Source: Actinopolymorpha pittospori (GTDB taxonomy: Bacteria; Actinomycetota; Actinomycetes; Propionibacteriales; Actinopolymorphaceae). From it: DNA of 64,000 bases. The notes under the pieces were generated by a model. The model did no database searches. It was not told where the DNA came from and saw only the letters and a program-made list of their open reading frames with translations. How positions within the stretch are numbered: the stretch's first letter is position 1; every line of letters begins with the position of its first letter. The stretch lies in contig NZ_JADBEM010000001.1 in NCBI RefSeq assembly GCF_014873875.1, positions 310,001 through 374,000 on the forward strand, given 5' to 3'. A program made the translations under genes and the position numbers. Positions 55,895 to 64,000 of the stretch are shown piece by piece.

Positions 55895-58168
55895 TCAACT
55901 CCGGCGCCGGACCTCCACCTCCGGCACGGAGGCCCTGGCGAACGTCCCTTCCCGGCGCATGGCGTGCCAGCGCAGCGGCGCGCCGACCACCGCCGTCACC
56001 ACGGACTGGATGACGACCATGTACATGAGTTGGCGGTACACGAACTGCTGAAGTGGCAGGGTCCACAGCGACGTGAGACGCTCCCGATCCAGCCGGAGCG
56101 CATAGGCGCCCACGACCATCTGCAGAATCACGAACGCCACCCAGACGGCCAGCACCTTCGACGGTCTGCCGAAGAGCACGGCGTACAGCGCGTAGACATC
56201 AACGGCCGGCGCGAACAGGGGCAGGGCGACCTGGAAGACGGCGAGGTAGGTGAGGCCGCGCCGACCGAACCGGCCGGCGGCACCGCCTTCGATCACGGCT
56301 CGGCGGTGCTTCCACATCGCCTGCAACGTGCCGTAGCACCAGCGGTAGCGCTGCCGCCAGAGCTGCTGGAGTGAGCCCGGCGCCTCCGTCCACGCCCGGG
56401 CGTTCTGCCTGTAGACCACCCTCCAGCCGACCCGGCAGATCGCCATGGTGAGGTCGGTGTCCTCGGCGAGGGTGTCGTCACTAACCCAGCCCACGCTTGC
56501 CAGCGCACGGTAGCGGAACGCGCCGATGGCACCCGGCACCGTTGGCATGCATTCCAGTAGGTCGAACATCCGCCGGTCGAGATTGAAGCCGATGACGTAC
56601 TCGATGTGTTGCCACTTCCCGAGGATCCCTCCCCGGTTCCCGACCTTGGTGTTGCCGCTCACCGCGCCCACCTCCGGATCGGCGAACGGCTGGACCAGGC
56701 GGCGGATGGCGGCGGGCTCGAATACCGTGTCGGCGTCGACCAGGACGAGAATGTCGTGATGTGAGTACGCGATCCCGGTGTTCAGCGCGGCGGGTTTCCC
56801 GGCGTTCCGTTGACGGATCACGGTGACCCCGGGCAGCCCGAGGCTGGCGGCGATGTCCGCCGTGTCATCGGTAGAGCCGTCGTCGACGACGATCACCTCG
56901 ATCTCGCCGGGGTACTCACTCGCCACGAGGGACCGCAGCGTCGCCGCGATCCCGGCCGCCTCGTTGTAGGCGGGCACGATCACCGACACGGGCGGGTGGT
57001 ACCACGCCTTCGTGTTCATGGAACCCGCCCGCCCGTGCGCTCGGGACGCACGCGTCCGCGCGCCACGGGTGCGCAGCCGTATCGCCCGGGACCGGGAGCG
57101 AAGCGCACGAGCCTGGGCTCGCAGAGCGCGGGCCTGGGCCCGGAGAGCGCGCGCACGGGCCCGGCGGTTCCCCAGCTCATGGCGCCACGCGAGGAAGACC
57201 ATGACAAGGAGCCGCCCGAGCGTGAGGAAGCCGGCAGCCGTCGTGGCGACCGCGAGAGCGATGGCGGCGATCGCACCCGCGTGCTGCGCGCCCACCAGGA
57301 CGAAACCCGCGGACCGGTCGACAGCGCTCGCCCGCGGGTTGACCTCCGGCAGATGAAGGGCGTCGGAGACGGTCGTGAAACGGTACGCGCGCTGTTGGAG
57401 CTGCGTGATCAGCTGGTCGAGCGCGCGGAGGACCGCGGTCCGGTCACCACCGGCGTCGTGGAGGCGGATCACCGCACCGCGACCTTTGGTCGGTGTGGCT
57501 GCTGCCAGGATCTGCTTCGTCGTACGACCCGAGGAGTCACCCGTGTCGTGGTCGGCGAGAACGACGAGATAACCCCGGCGGGCCGCGTCGCGGGCGGCGT
57601 CGTATTCGGTGGCGTCAAGCGCCGACGGCACTGAGGTGTATGGCGGTCGGAACAGGTAGGTGTTCACTCCGGCAACCCCAGCGAGGGCTCTCTGGGTGAG
57701 GGTCAACTCCAGCGCACGCCGCCAGCCAGGTGCTCCCGCGAGGTCGATGTGGGTGTAGGTGTGGCTGCCGATGTCGTGACCCTCCGCGAGGATCCGGTGG
57801 GTCAGCCCCGGATGCGCGGCGGCCTTCGAACCCACGAGGAAGAACGTCGCGTGGACGTTGTGCCGGCGAAGGAGTGCGAGGACCTGCGGCGTCCAACGGG
57901 GGTCGGGCCCGTCCTCGAAGGTCAGAGCGATGGTACGCGCGGGCATCCCGGTCTGAGCTGGCTGGGAGCGGCGGAGATCGAGGACCCCGCCGGTGCCCGT
58001 GAGTGGCGCCTTCCGCGCGGCGGCGTCGCCCCCCGACCGCCCGGTTCGGTGCTCCGATGCCTTCTCGATGTACCCATTGACCAGGAGGACGGCGCCCAGG
58101 GACACGAGCAGGATGCAGACGAGCGTCCAGTGATGGCGCGGTTCGCGGAGTCTGACGTGTCGGGGCAT
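55895..58168 (-). CDS. Polysaccharide deacetylase fused to family 2 glycosyltransferase
   Basis: 757 residues. The N-terminal membrane anchor (HHWTLVCILLVSLGAVLLVN) precedes a NodB domain: FEDGP at 84-88 (Glu replaces the usual catalytic-base Asp), metal His pair SHTYTH (135-140), RPPYTS (174-179) and RLHDAG (235-240). Membrane helices at about 295-330 and an Arg/Ala heptad linker (ARALRAQARALRAQARALRS) follow. The GT2 domain (about 394-700) has VVDDGSTDDT, VDADT (479), AEDTD (569) and the QxxRW motif WRQRYRWCYG (606-614), then more membrane helices. It probably makes and deacetylates a cell-surface polymer such as poly-N-acetylglucosamine. Confidence 0.93.
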   Translation of the reverse strand: MPRHVRLREPRHHWTLVCILLVSLGAVLLVNGYIEKASEHRTGRSGGDAAARKAPLTGTGGVLDLRRSQPAQTGMPARTIALTFEDGPDPRWTPQVLALLRRHNVHATFFLVGSKAAAHPGLTHRILAEGHDIGSHTYTHIDLAGAPGWRRALELTLTQRALAGVAGVNTYLFRPPYTSVPSALDATEYDAARDAARRGYLVVLADHDTGDSSGRTTKQILAAATPTKGRGAVIRLHDAGGDRTAVLRALDQLITQLQQRAYRFTTVSDALHLPEVNPRASAVDRSAGFVLVGAQHAGAIAAIALAVATTAAGFLTLGRLLVMVFLAWRHELGNRRARARALRAQARALRAQARALRSRSRAIRLRTRGARTRASRAHGRAGSMNTKAWYHPPVSVIVPAYNEAAGIAATLRSLVASEYPGEIEVIVVDDGSTDDTADIAASLGLPGVTVIRQRNAGKPAALNTGIAYSHHDILVLVDADTVFEPAAIRRLVQPFADPEVGAVSGNTKVGNRGGILGKWQHIEYVIGFNLDRRMFDLLECMPTVPGAIGAFRYRALASVGWVSDDTLAEDTDLTMAICRVGWRVVYRQNARAWTEAPGSLQQLWRQRYRWCYGTLQAMWKHRRAVIEGGAAGRFGRRGLTYLAVFQVALPLFAPAVDVYALYAVLFGRPSKVLAVWVAFVILQMVVGAYALRLDRERLTSLWTLPLQQFVYRQLMYMVVIQSVVTAVVGAPLRWHAMRREGTFARASVPEVEVRRRS

Positions 58169-58174
58169 GCGCGC

Positions 58175-58533
58175 TAGCGGCCGGCCTCGAGACCGGGCTG
58201 GGTCGTGACCGTTTCTGGTGCGCCTTCGACCGGGTGTTGGATCGCGGGCCGGGGAGTGAGTCGCCGGAGCATTGCCGCCTTTCGACCGTAACCAGGTGGC
58301 GTTTCTCTCGCTGTGTCCCCCGAACGCAGCCGACGGTGTCGGCCTGTGGCGACGACGTGTGTCGCGGCCTTGAGCTGACCACCATAAACCGTGCGAAGGC
58401 GCACTTCGCGGCGGGACTTGTTGTGGGGGGAGGTCGCAGCTCTACGCGACCGTGTCCTGTCGGGTGGTAGCCAGATCTCGGGTCCTGGCGACGTCCGTCG
58501 CTGGAGCGTGGGGAGACGGCAGAACTCGTCTTC
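58175..58533. other. Intergenic region between two envelope genes
   Basis: About 360 bases upstream of the deacetylase-glycosyltransferase gene and downstream of the LCP gene. Nothing coding is supported and no hairpin with a T-run is visible. Confidence 0.4.
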
Positions 58534-60192
58534 TCACCTCGCGCCCTTCGAAACCAGGCCCTGGGGGATCGGGTCGCCGGAGCGCAGCGCGTCGAACAAC
58601 GCCTGCGCCTTCGGGCGATCCCACACCACCGCGGTGCCGGCCGGTGTCCGCGCGAACGGGTCCGCGACCGGCACGGTCAGAGTCGTCCCTCTTCCCGCGG
58701 AAACCGCGAGCATCGCCAGGCTGAACCGCGCGAGGTCGAAGCCACCTGTTGTGTCGCCGACGGTGAGCGCATCGCCGTAGGCCAGTCCGACCCGCGTGTA
58801 GCGGATCGGGTTGCCTACCGTCGACCCCGTCAGGGTCTCCTTCATCACCGTCGACATGAACTCCCGCTGCCGTTTGACCCGGCCGAGGTCACCAAGCGGG
58901 TCGAAGTGACGGGCTCGGACATAGCCGAGCGCGTTCGCGCCCCGCAGGTTCTGGCATCCGGCCGGAAGATCGATGTGTGCCTTCGCGTCCTTGACCGGCC
59001 CGGGGAGACACATCCGGACACCGCCCAGCCCGTCGACCACGTCGACGAACCCGCCGAAGCCGATCTGCACGTAGCCGTCGATCCGTAGTCCGGTGGCGTC
59101 CTCGAGGGTCCGTGCGAGCAGCTTCGGGCCTCCGAAGGCGTACGCCGCGTTGACCTTGTTCCGGCCCGCGCCCGGGATCGGCAGGTAGGAGTCTCGCGGA
59201 ATGGAGAGCAGCGTCGGGGACGACGGCACGGTCGGTACGTGCAGCACCATGATGGTGTCGGTACGCCGGCCGCTGGCGCTGCCGGTGCCGAGCTTGACCT
59301 TCTCCTCCGCGGTGAGCCCTTCACGGCTGTCGGAGCCGACGATGAGGTAGTTGGTGCCCGACGCGTCGACCGGCCGCTCACCCGCCGGCTCGAACGCCAC
59401 CTTGTCGACGCGGTCCCACACCAGGACAGGAACGCCGATCAGGAACACGACGTAGGCGAGTACCAGCAGGAGCGCCCACCGGAGGACCCGGAGTGGACGG
59501 CGGCGCTGGATGCGGGGGAGCCTGGGGTAGCCGGACCCGTCCGGGGGCTGCAACGGCGGGTCGCCTGGTGGCAGATCGTGGTAGCCGCGCGGCGGCAGCC
59601 GGTAGGGACCGCTCAGGTGACCGCTGCGCCCGACGACGCCCCGCTGGTCGTGCTGGTGGTCGACCGGCTGGTCGTGCTGGTGGTCGACCGGCTGGTCGTG
59701 CTGGTGGTCGACCGGCTGGTCGTGCTGGTGGTCGACCGGCTGGTCGTGCTGGTGGTCGACCGGCTGGTCGTGCTGGTGGTCGACCGGCTGGTCGTGCTGG
59801 TGGTCGACCGGCTGGTCGTGCTGGTGGTCGACCGGCTGGTCGTGCTGGTGGTCGATGCGCTCGTCAGTGTCACGGTCTCGGACGCGCCAGTCGCCCTGGT
59901 CGCCCTCCGCGCGGCCGCGGGGATGGCGGGGCTGGCCGCTCGGTCGCGCCGGGGGACTCGGGTACGCAGGGCCGCCGTCGCGTGGCGCCGGTGCATACCC
60001 GCCGTCGCGGCGTGGCCGCCTCTGCGTCTGTGTCGGGTCGGGCTGGCCGCGCGGAGGGCCCGCGTGCCTCGGACGAGACGGCGGTCCCATGGCTCTGTGC
60101 CGCCCGGCCCCGTCCTCGACCCGGTCGTGTCTCGAGTCGCGCCCGACGTCTTCGTACTCCTCGGGTCCTGGGTGGTGTCCGCCGTTCGGCAT
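58534..60192 (-). CDS. LytR-CpsA-Psr (LCP) family cell-wall ligase with DHQHDQPV repeats
   Basis: 552 residues. LCP enzymes attach wall teichoic acid, arabinogalactan or capsule to peptidoglycan outside the membrane. The long cytoplasmic head is Pro/Gln/Arg-rich and includes about nine DHQHDQPV units (residues about 113-185). The membrane helix VLRWALLLVLAYVVFLIGVP is near 255. The catalytic domain follows: GTNYLIVGSDSREG, GRRTDTIMVLHV, SIPRDSYLPIPG, GRNKVNAAYAFGGPKLLART, and VRARHFDPLGDLGRVKRQ with the Arg cluster. The start was not improvable; the repeats lie in frame. Confidence 0.94.
   Translation of the reverse strand: MPNGGHHPGPEEYEDVGRDSRHDRVEDGAGRHRAMGPPSRPRHAGPPRGQPDPTQTQRRPRRDGGYAPAPRDGGPAYPSPPARPSGQPRHPRGRAEGDQGDWRVRDRDTDERIDHQHDQPVDHQHDQPVDHQHDQPVDHQHDQPVDHQHDQPVDHQHDQPVDHQHDQPVDHQHDQPVDHQHDQRGVVGRSGHLSGPYRLPPRGYHDLPPGDPPLQPPDGSGYPRLPRIQRRRPLRVLRWALLLVLAYVVFLIGVPVLVWDRVDKVAFEPAGERPVDASGTNYLIVGSDSREGLTAEEKVKLGTGSASGRRTDTIMVLHVPTVPSSPTLLSIPRDSYLPIPGAGRNKVNAAYAFGGPKLLARTLEDATGLRIDGYVQIGFGGFVDVVDGLGGVRMCLPGPVKDAKAHIDLPAGCQNLRGANALGYVRARHFDPLGDLGRVKRQREFMSTVMKETLTGSTVGNPIRYTRVGLAYGDALTVGDTTGGFDLARFSLAMLAVSAGRGTTLTVPVADPFARTPAGTAVVWDRPKAQALFDALRSGDPIPQGLVSKGAR
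59640..59856 (-). repeat. 24-base tandem repeat in the LCP gene
   Basis: About nine perfect or near-perfect 24-base copies encoding DHQHDQPV on the minus strand, within the cytoplasmic head. In-frame copy-number change would lengthen the head without breaking the gene. Confidence 0.9.
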
Positions 60193-60306
60193 CCGTGCAC
60201 GTTACCCGGCGGCCCTTGGTACCGATACCGTCGATCACGGCTGGTGGCCCGCTGGCTGACGGATCTCCGAGGGCGTCGCGAGCGCACTACTACGATCGCC
60301 GTTCTG

Positions 60307-60464
60307 GTGCCCACCGACCGGTTGCTCGCGTTCGCGGCCTGTCCTTCCTGCTGATCGTGGTTCCCGGACCCAGCCCGCTCTTCGTGGTCGGGAGAGCCCT
60401 GGCGCACGGGCGCCGCGCCGCGCTGACCACCGTCTGGGGGAACGCGCTCGGTCACCCGGTCTGA
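60307..60464 (+). pseudogene. LysE/RhtB-type transporter N-terminal relic
   Basis: VPTDRLLAFAACP followed, one frame over, by LLIVVPGPSPLFVVGRALAH with GRRAALTTVWGNALG is the first helix pair of LysE-family amino-acid exporters (VPGPSxxFVxxRALAxGRRA). It stops after about 50 codons. Confidence 0.75.
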
Positions 60465-60585
60465 TCCCCACCCGGCGGGAGCGTGGCAGCCGCGCGCGGG
60501 CTCGGCTGCCGCAGCGAATCCCTTCCTCGTGGGCCTTCCGACCGAAGATCCACGGCTCCCACCCCTTCGAACGGAGCGATTCGCC

Positions 60586-60801
60586 ATGAACGACTACCTG
60601 CTCCACAAGCTCGCCGAACAACGCCGCAACGACCTGTACGCCTCCGCACGCCAGCGCATGCTCGCCCGCGAGGCCGGCTTACGTGGCTGGCGCCTTCTCC
60701 GCATCGCGAGGCCGGTGTGCGCGCGGACGCTGCGCCGCCTCGCCGACAGGATTGAACCGACGCCCCGCCGGATCTACGAATGCTTTCCGGCTGACCCATG
60801 A
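60586..60801 (+). CDS. Small basic hypothetical protein
   Basis: 71 residues from ATG 60586. MNDYLLHKLAEQRRNDLYAS, RQRMLAREAGLRGWRLLRIA and RTLRRLADRIEP form a basic amphipathic helix typical of a widespread family of short actinobacterial proteins of unknown function. It lies 30 bases upstream of the GNAT-phosphatase gene. Confidence 0.55.
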   Translation: MNDYLLHKLAEQRRNDLYASARQRMLAREAGLRGWRLLRIARPVCARTLRRLADRIEPTPRRIYECFPADP

Positions 60802-60831
60802 GATCAGCGCTCGAGGTAATGGAGGACATGG

Positions 60832-62415
60832 ATGCCTGCCACACCGTCCGCGACCGCGCTCACGTGCGTGGTGCTCGAAGGTCGTCTTATACGTCTGGAA
60901 CCGCTCGGGCATCGGCACGCCGCCGACCTTGCCCGCGCATGTGAGGAGGACCGGAGCTCGTACGCGTACACCTGGGTGCCCACCGCGACCGAGGTCGATG
61001 CGTACATCGATACGCAGCTCGCGCGAGCAGCAGCCGGGAAGCTGGTGCCGTATGCCGTCGTGGAGAAGACAACAGGACGAGCAGTAGGAGCGACCGCCTA
61101 CTGGGACCCGCGGCAATGGCCCGACGGTAGCGGGCTGTGCGCGGTCGAGATCGGTTTCAGCTGGTTGGCCGCGTCGGCGCAGGGCCGTGGGATCAACGCC
61201 GAGGCCAAGCTACTGCTCTTCGACCACGCCTTCACCGCGTTTGGCGTGGCCCGGGTCGATCTGAAGACGGATGCTCGCAACCGCCGCTCGCGCGCGGCCC
61301 TCGAGAGGGCGGGGGCGACGTTCGAGGGCGTGCTGCGCCGCTGGTCGCGTTCGTGGGCGCCAGGAGAGGAGGGGCGGCTGAGAGACTCAGCGATGTACTC
61401 CATCGTGGCCGAGGAGTGGCCAGAGCGCCGTGCCCGGCTGACCGCCCGCCTGACCGGGCACGGTCCGGCATCGATCAGCATGTCCGGATCAGCACCCGCA
61501 TCCTCAGCGGCTGCAGCAGTATCGGCGTCTACACCTGACGATGTGGGTGAGGTGATTCCGCTGGAAGGTGCGCTCAACGCACGGGCCGTCGCCGGTTTCC
61601 GCATCTCGGACGGACGGCGAATCAAGCCCGGCATCGTGTACCGAAGCTCCGCCCTGTCGTACCTGATCGACAGAGACCGTGCCACGCTGCAGCGCCTCAA
61701 CATCCGTACGGTCATCGACCTCCGCGGCCCAGCGGAACAAACGAAGGCCCCCGACCGCCTGCCGGCGGGAACGGTCTCGCTCAGTGCACCGGTCGACCAG
61801 GACGACCTGGACTTCACCAGGATCGATGCGCTGTTGGATCGGCAGGGCTTCTCCTCCCAGATGCGCAACCGGGAAAAGGTCAACGCCTACGGCCCGTTCT
61901 ATCGGATGCTCTCCCTGGTGAACAGTTACGGCGAACCCGGATTCCTACCGAAGCTGGCCGCCTACAAGACGTTGTTCGACCGGATTCTCGACGCCCGGCG
62001 CGCGGGTGCGATCCTCCTGCATTGCACCGGCGGACGTGACCGCACCGGAATCGCCACTGCGATCCTGCTGCGCACTCTCGGCGTCTGCGAGCAGACGATC
62101 GAGGCCAACTACCTCGCGTCGAACCTTCTCCTGCAGCCAGACCGCGACGACCCCGCCAGCACGTCGTTCCAGCGGTTCACGTTCTCCAACGTCTACGTCC
62201 AGCCCACGAGCAACCATTTGTTCCAGAAGGTCGCCGCCGACCTCGACGAGACGCCGCAGCACATCTACGACGCCGTCAAGCTCCAGCCCGAGTACCTGAG
62301 GACCCTGTGGGCCCACATCGACCAACAGCACGGCTCCTTCGGGACCTTTCTCGCGACCGAGTACGGCCTGACCCCCAAGCGGATCGAGCAACTCAAGGAC
62401 GTCATGACCTCCTGA
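60832..62415 (+). CDS. GNAT acetyltransferase fused to tyrosine/serine phosphatase
   Basis: 527 residues. Residues 10-205 are a RimJ/RimL-type GNAT domain ([40 protein letters not shown] with the acetyl-CoA-binding QGRG at 117-120, [20 protein letters not shown]). A Ser/Ala-rich linker (about 206-240) follows. The second half is a PTP-type phosphatase: [33 protein letters not shown], and the CX5R loop [10 protein letters not shown] (397-406, Cys398 and Arg404), like MptpB-type enzymes. No frameshift is visible. I know of no such fusion; both domains might act on one small substrate or protein. Confidence 0.9.
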   Translation: MPATPSATALTCVVLEGRLIRLEPLGHRHAADLARACEEDRSSYAYTWVPTATEVDAYIDTQLARAAAGKLVPYAVVEKTTGRAVGATAYWDPRQWPDGSGLCAVEIGFSWLAASAQGRGINAEAKLLLFDHAFTAFGVARVDLKTDARNRRSRAALERAGATFEGVLRRWSRSWAPGEEGRLRDSAMYSIVAEEWPERRARLTARLTGHGPASISMSGSAPASSAAAAVSASTPDDVGEVIPLEGALNARAVAGFRISDGRRIKPGIVYRSSALSYLIDRDRATLQRLNIRTVIDLRGPAEQTKAPDRLPAGTVSLSAPVDQDDLDFTRIDALLDRQGFSSQMRNREKVNAYGPFYRMLSLVNSYGEPGFLPKLAAYKTLFDRILDARRAGAILLHCTGGRDRTGIATAILLRTLGVCEQTIEANYLASNLLLQPDRDDPASTSFQRFTFSNVYVQPTSNHLFQKVAADLDETPQHIYDAVKLQPEYLRTLWAHIDQQHGSFGTFLATEYGLTPKRIEQLKDVMTS

Positions 62416-62551
62416 CACCCAGTCCGGGCGTCGAGGCCAGGAAACGCAGCACCTGGCCGCAGGGGGCTCGCGCACGTCAGGACCCATCGCACGTTGCATG
62501 AACGCGCGGGCCACATGCATGTCAAAGCGGCTACTCGAAAGGATGCACGCC

Positions 62552-63310
62552 ATGTCAGAAGTGGTCTCACACTATGAGGAGCTGCTGGCGCAGCACTACA
62601 CCTGGATGCTTGGTGCAGATTTCGACGAACTCGTCACCGAGCAGCGTCGTCTGCTCTCCTCGTGCGGAGCCACCTCACCCCAGGAGCAGAACACCGTCGC
62701 CTTGGACCTCGGCTGCGGATCGGGCATTCACTCAGTCGCGCTGGCACACTTGGGGCACGACACCGTCCTCAGTGTCGACATCAGCGCGACCCTCATCGCC
62801 GAGCTGGCGGACCGGGCCTCCCGCTTCCCGGGGATACGGCCCATTCGCGCTGATCTGTGCGCTGGCCTGGACGCCATCGTCGAACCACGGTCGATCGCAG
62901 CCGCGGTGTGCATGGGCGACACCCTGCCGCACCTTCCGGATACCAGTGCGGTCCGGCGGCTACTTGACGACACCTTCGACGTGCTCCTCCCGGGAGGTGT
63001 CTTCGTTCTTTCCTTCCGTGATCTGACCACGCCTCTGGTCGGGCTGGACCGGTTCATCCCGGTGCGCGCCGACCAGCACCGGATTATGACGTGCTTCCTG
63101 GAAGACGAGGGAGACGCAGTACGCGTAACCGACCTCATTCACATGAAGGACCCCGACGGGTCCTGGCGGCTGGGCAAGAGCAGCTACCGCAAGCTCCGCC
63201 TGCCCCCAGTTTGGGTCGCGGGGCAACTACGCGAAGCGGGATTCGCCGTGGCCCACCTTGAGCCGGGGCCTCGTGGAACGTGCGTCATCACCGCTCGTCG
63301 TCCTGAGTAG
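62552..63310 (+). CDS. Class I SAM-dependent methyltransferase
   Basis: 252 residues from ATG 62552, preferred over 62498 because GAAAGGA lies 9-10 bases upstream. SAM-binding motif I is VALDLGCGSGIHSVALAHLG, followed by LSVDISATLIAELADRASRF (motif II with the acidic residue) and AAAVCMGDTLPHLPDTSAVR (motif post-I/III), then LLPGGVFVLSFRDLTTP. The substrate is unknown; GDTLPHL is common in small-molecule methyltransferases. It follows the GNAT-phosphatase gene by 136 bases and might be co-expressed with it. Confidence 0.9.
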   Translation: MSEVVSHYEELLAQHYTWMLGADFDELVTEQRRLLSSCGATSPQEQNTVALDLGCGSGIHSVALAHLGHDTVLSVDISATLIAELADRASRFPGIRPIRADLCAGLDAIVEPRSIAAAVCMGDTLPHLPDTSAVRRLLDDTFDVLLPGGVFVLSFRDLTTPLVGLDRFIPVRADQHRIMTCFLEDEGDAVRVTDLIHMKDPDGSWRLGKSSYRKLRLPPVWVAGQLREAGFAVAHLEPGPRGTCVITARRPE

Positions 63311-64000
63311 GTGGCATTCGCGTGTCGCAGCCCGGTCCTGCGGGGCGGCCGCGACGTGGTGAGGGGCGCGTTCTGCTGGTCACCTCGCCAGCCTTCCGGC
63401 CTGCGTACGTGCTCGCGCCATTGCTGACCGCTCTGCTGGCCGGTGCGCTTGCGTAGATGCTGGCGGTAGTGCCTGCTCCCCCGCTTGCCTTGTCCCTGGC
63501 TTTTCTTTTGCGTAAATGCTTGCGGAATCGTCAGCAGAATCGCTCGCCGGTGCCCTGGCAGGCGTGCATGCTGGAGTGCCTGCGGCCTTGCTGGCTCGCC
63601 TACCTGCGGGGCCGCCGGCCGGTCGGCTGGCAACTTCGCCAGCTACCGGGCTTGCCTCGACGTCAGCAGCCTCGCCTCCCTCCGCGCGCTCGACGGCCGC
63701 GCCGTTGACGTCACCTCGTACGGCCGGAGCGCACTTCGCCGAGATCCCGAGTGCACTGACGCCAGCTGTCAGAGCCGCTCGACCACCTATTCGAAGCGGG
63801 CGGTGAGGGCGGCGGCGTCGCTGGCGGGCCGCGACGACGCCCCGGGCCCTGCCGCCGCGAAACCCTGACAACATCTCTCTGCTCTCCCGCAGGCTCACCA
63901 AGGCGGTGCTCGGTGGCAAGGAGGCGTCCGTCCGCGAGCTCGTCGCCGGCATGACCCACCCCCAAGCGGTCCCACGCCCGAGGGAGCGCCGGTCGATCGG
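63311..64000. other. Low-complexity right edge without a supported gene
   Basis: Frames here are Ala/Pro/Gly/Arg-rich and lack domains. The last 120 bases read LSRRLTKAVLGGKEASVREL and VAGMTHPQAV on the plus strand and may be the start of a gene cut by the window end. Confidence 0.3.

Noticed and set aside
59640..59856. Tandem array that could be read as a CRISPR
   Set aside because: Units are contiguous with no spacers and lie inside an open reading frame.
59239..60354. Long plus-strand frame opposite the LCP gene
   Set aside because: It is an antisense reading of the 24-base repeat and the LCP coding sequence; the minus strand has clear LCP motifs.

Overview
This is 64 kb of high-GC actinobacterial chromosome. 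GTG and TTG starts are common. The lineage-typical genes include Ku without an adjacent LigD, GTP-dependent PEP carboxykinase, an LCP cell-wall ligase with a long Pro/Gln-rich head, a polysaccharide deacetylase fused to a family 2 glycosyltransferase, a PepD-like S1C protease and an Hrp1-like two-CBS protein. The genus cannot be fixed from sequence alone. Insertion-sequence density and pseudogene load are very high, as in filamentous or symbiotic actinomycetes undergoing genome decay. Single-base frameshifts are so frequent that some may be assembly errors.

Layout. 0-2 kb: partial membrane protein, IS5-type relic and a complete IS630 element with TA duplication. 1.9-4.8 kb: MBL-fold hydrolase, frameshifted HemK-like methyltransferase, relic plus intact acidic-tail gene resembling genes that sit beside gas-vesicle clusters. 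4.8-7.5 kb: no convincing gene. 7.5-13.3 kb: a three-gene envelope/stress operon (YtxH-like, holin-X, DUF3618) whose first gene is split by an IS701-family element, then IS1380 and IS110 relics. 13.5-18.2 kb: heme-oxygenase-like iron redox enzyme, then truncated genes joined end to end (SDR, FAD oxidoreductase, methyltransferase, Dps) and a decayed copy of a small two-gene cassette. 18.6-26.8 kb: Ku, a TetR-gap pair, P-loop kinase, orphan Tat-type solute-binding lipoprotein, RDD protein and two accessory hypotheticals. 27.6-30.3 kb: SnoaL-like protein, RidA and MDR relics, alpha/beta hydrolase, IS1380 and arylsulfotransferase relics. 30.7-34 kb: S1C protease, then an ArsR-SRPBCC-DHFR-like operon. 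34-44 kb: IS relics, a secreted protein, two hydrolase loci each divergent from an AraC-type gene (one regulator is only a fragment), and a patch of immunity-type small genes among IS110, resolvase and ParA debris. 44-54 kb: second and third copies of the small cassette, an acidic tandem-repeat protein, sulfotransferase, IS21 pieces and pckG. 54-64 kb: CBS protein, IS5 and sodC relics, two envelope polysaccharide genes, a GNAT-phosphatase fusion and a methyltransferase.

Functional themes are envelope and polysaccharide assembly (deacetylase/glycosyltransferase, LCP, S1C protease, serine hydrolase), stress and repair (Ku, CBS, iron redox enzyme, broken Dps and SodC) and central carbon flux (a TetR-linked GAPDH and PEP carboxykinase). 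The best candidate for an undescribed system is the small overlapping two-gene cassette, intact at 53430-53926 and decayed at 17736-18237 and 44832-45017. The GNAT-tyrosine phosphatase fusion at 60832-62415 comes next.
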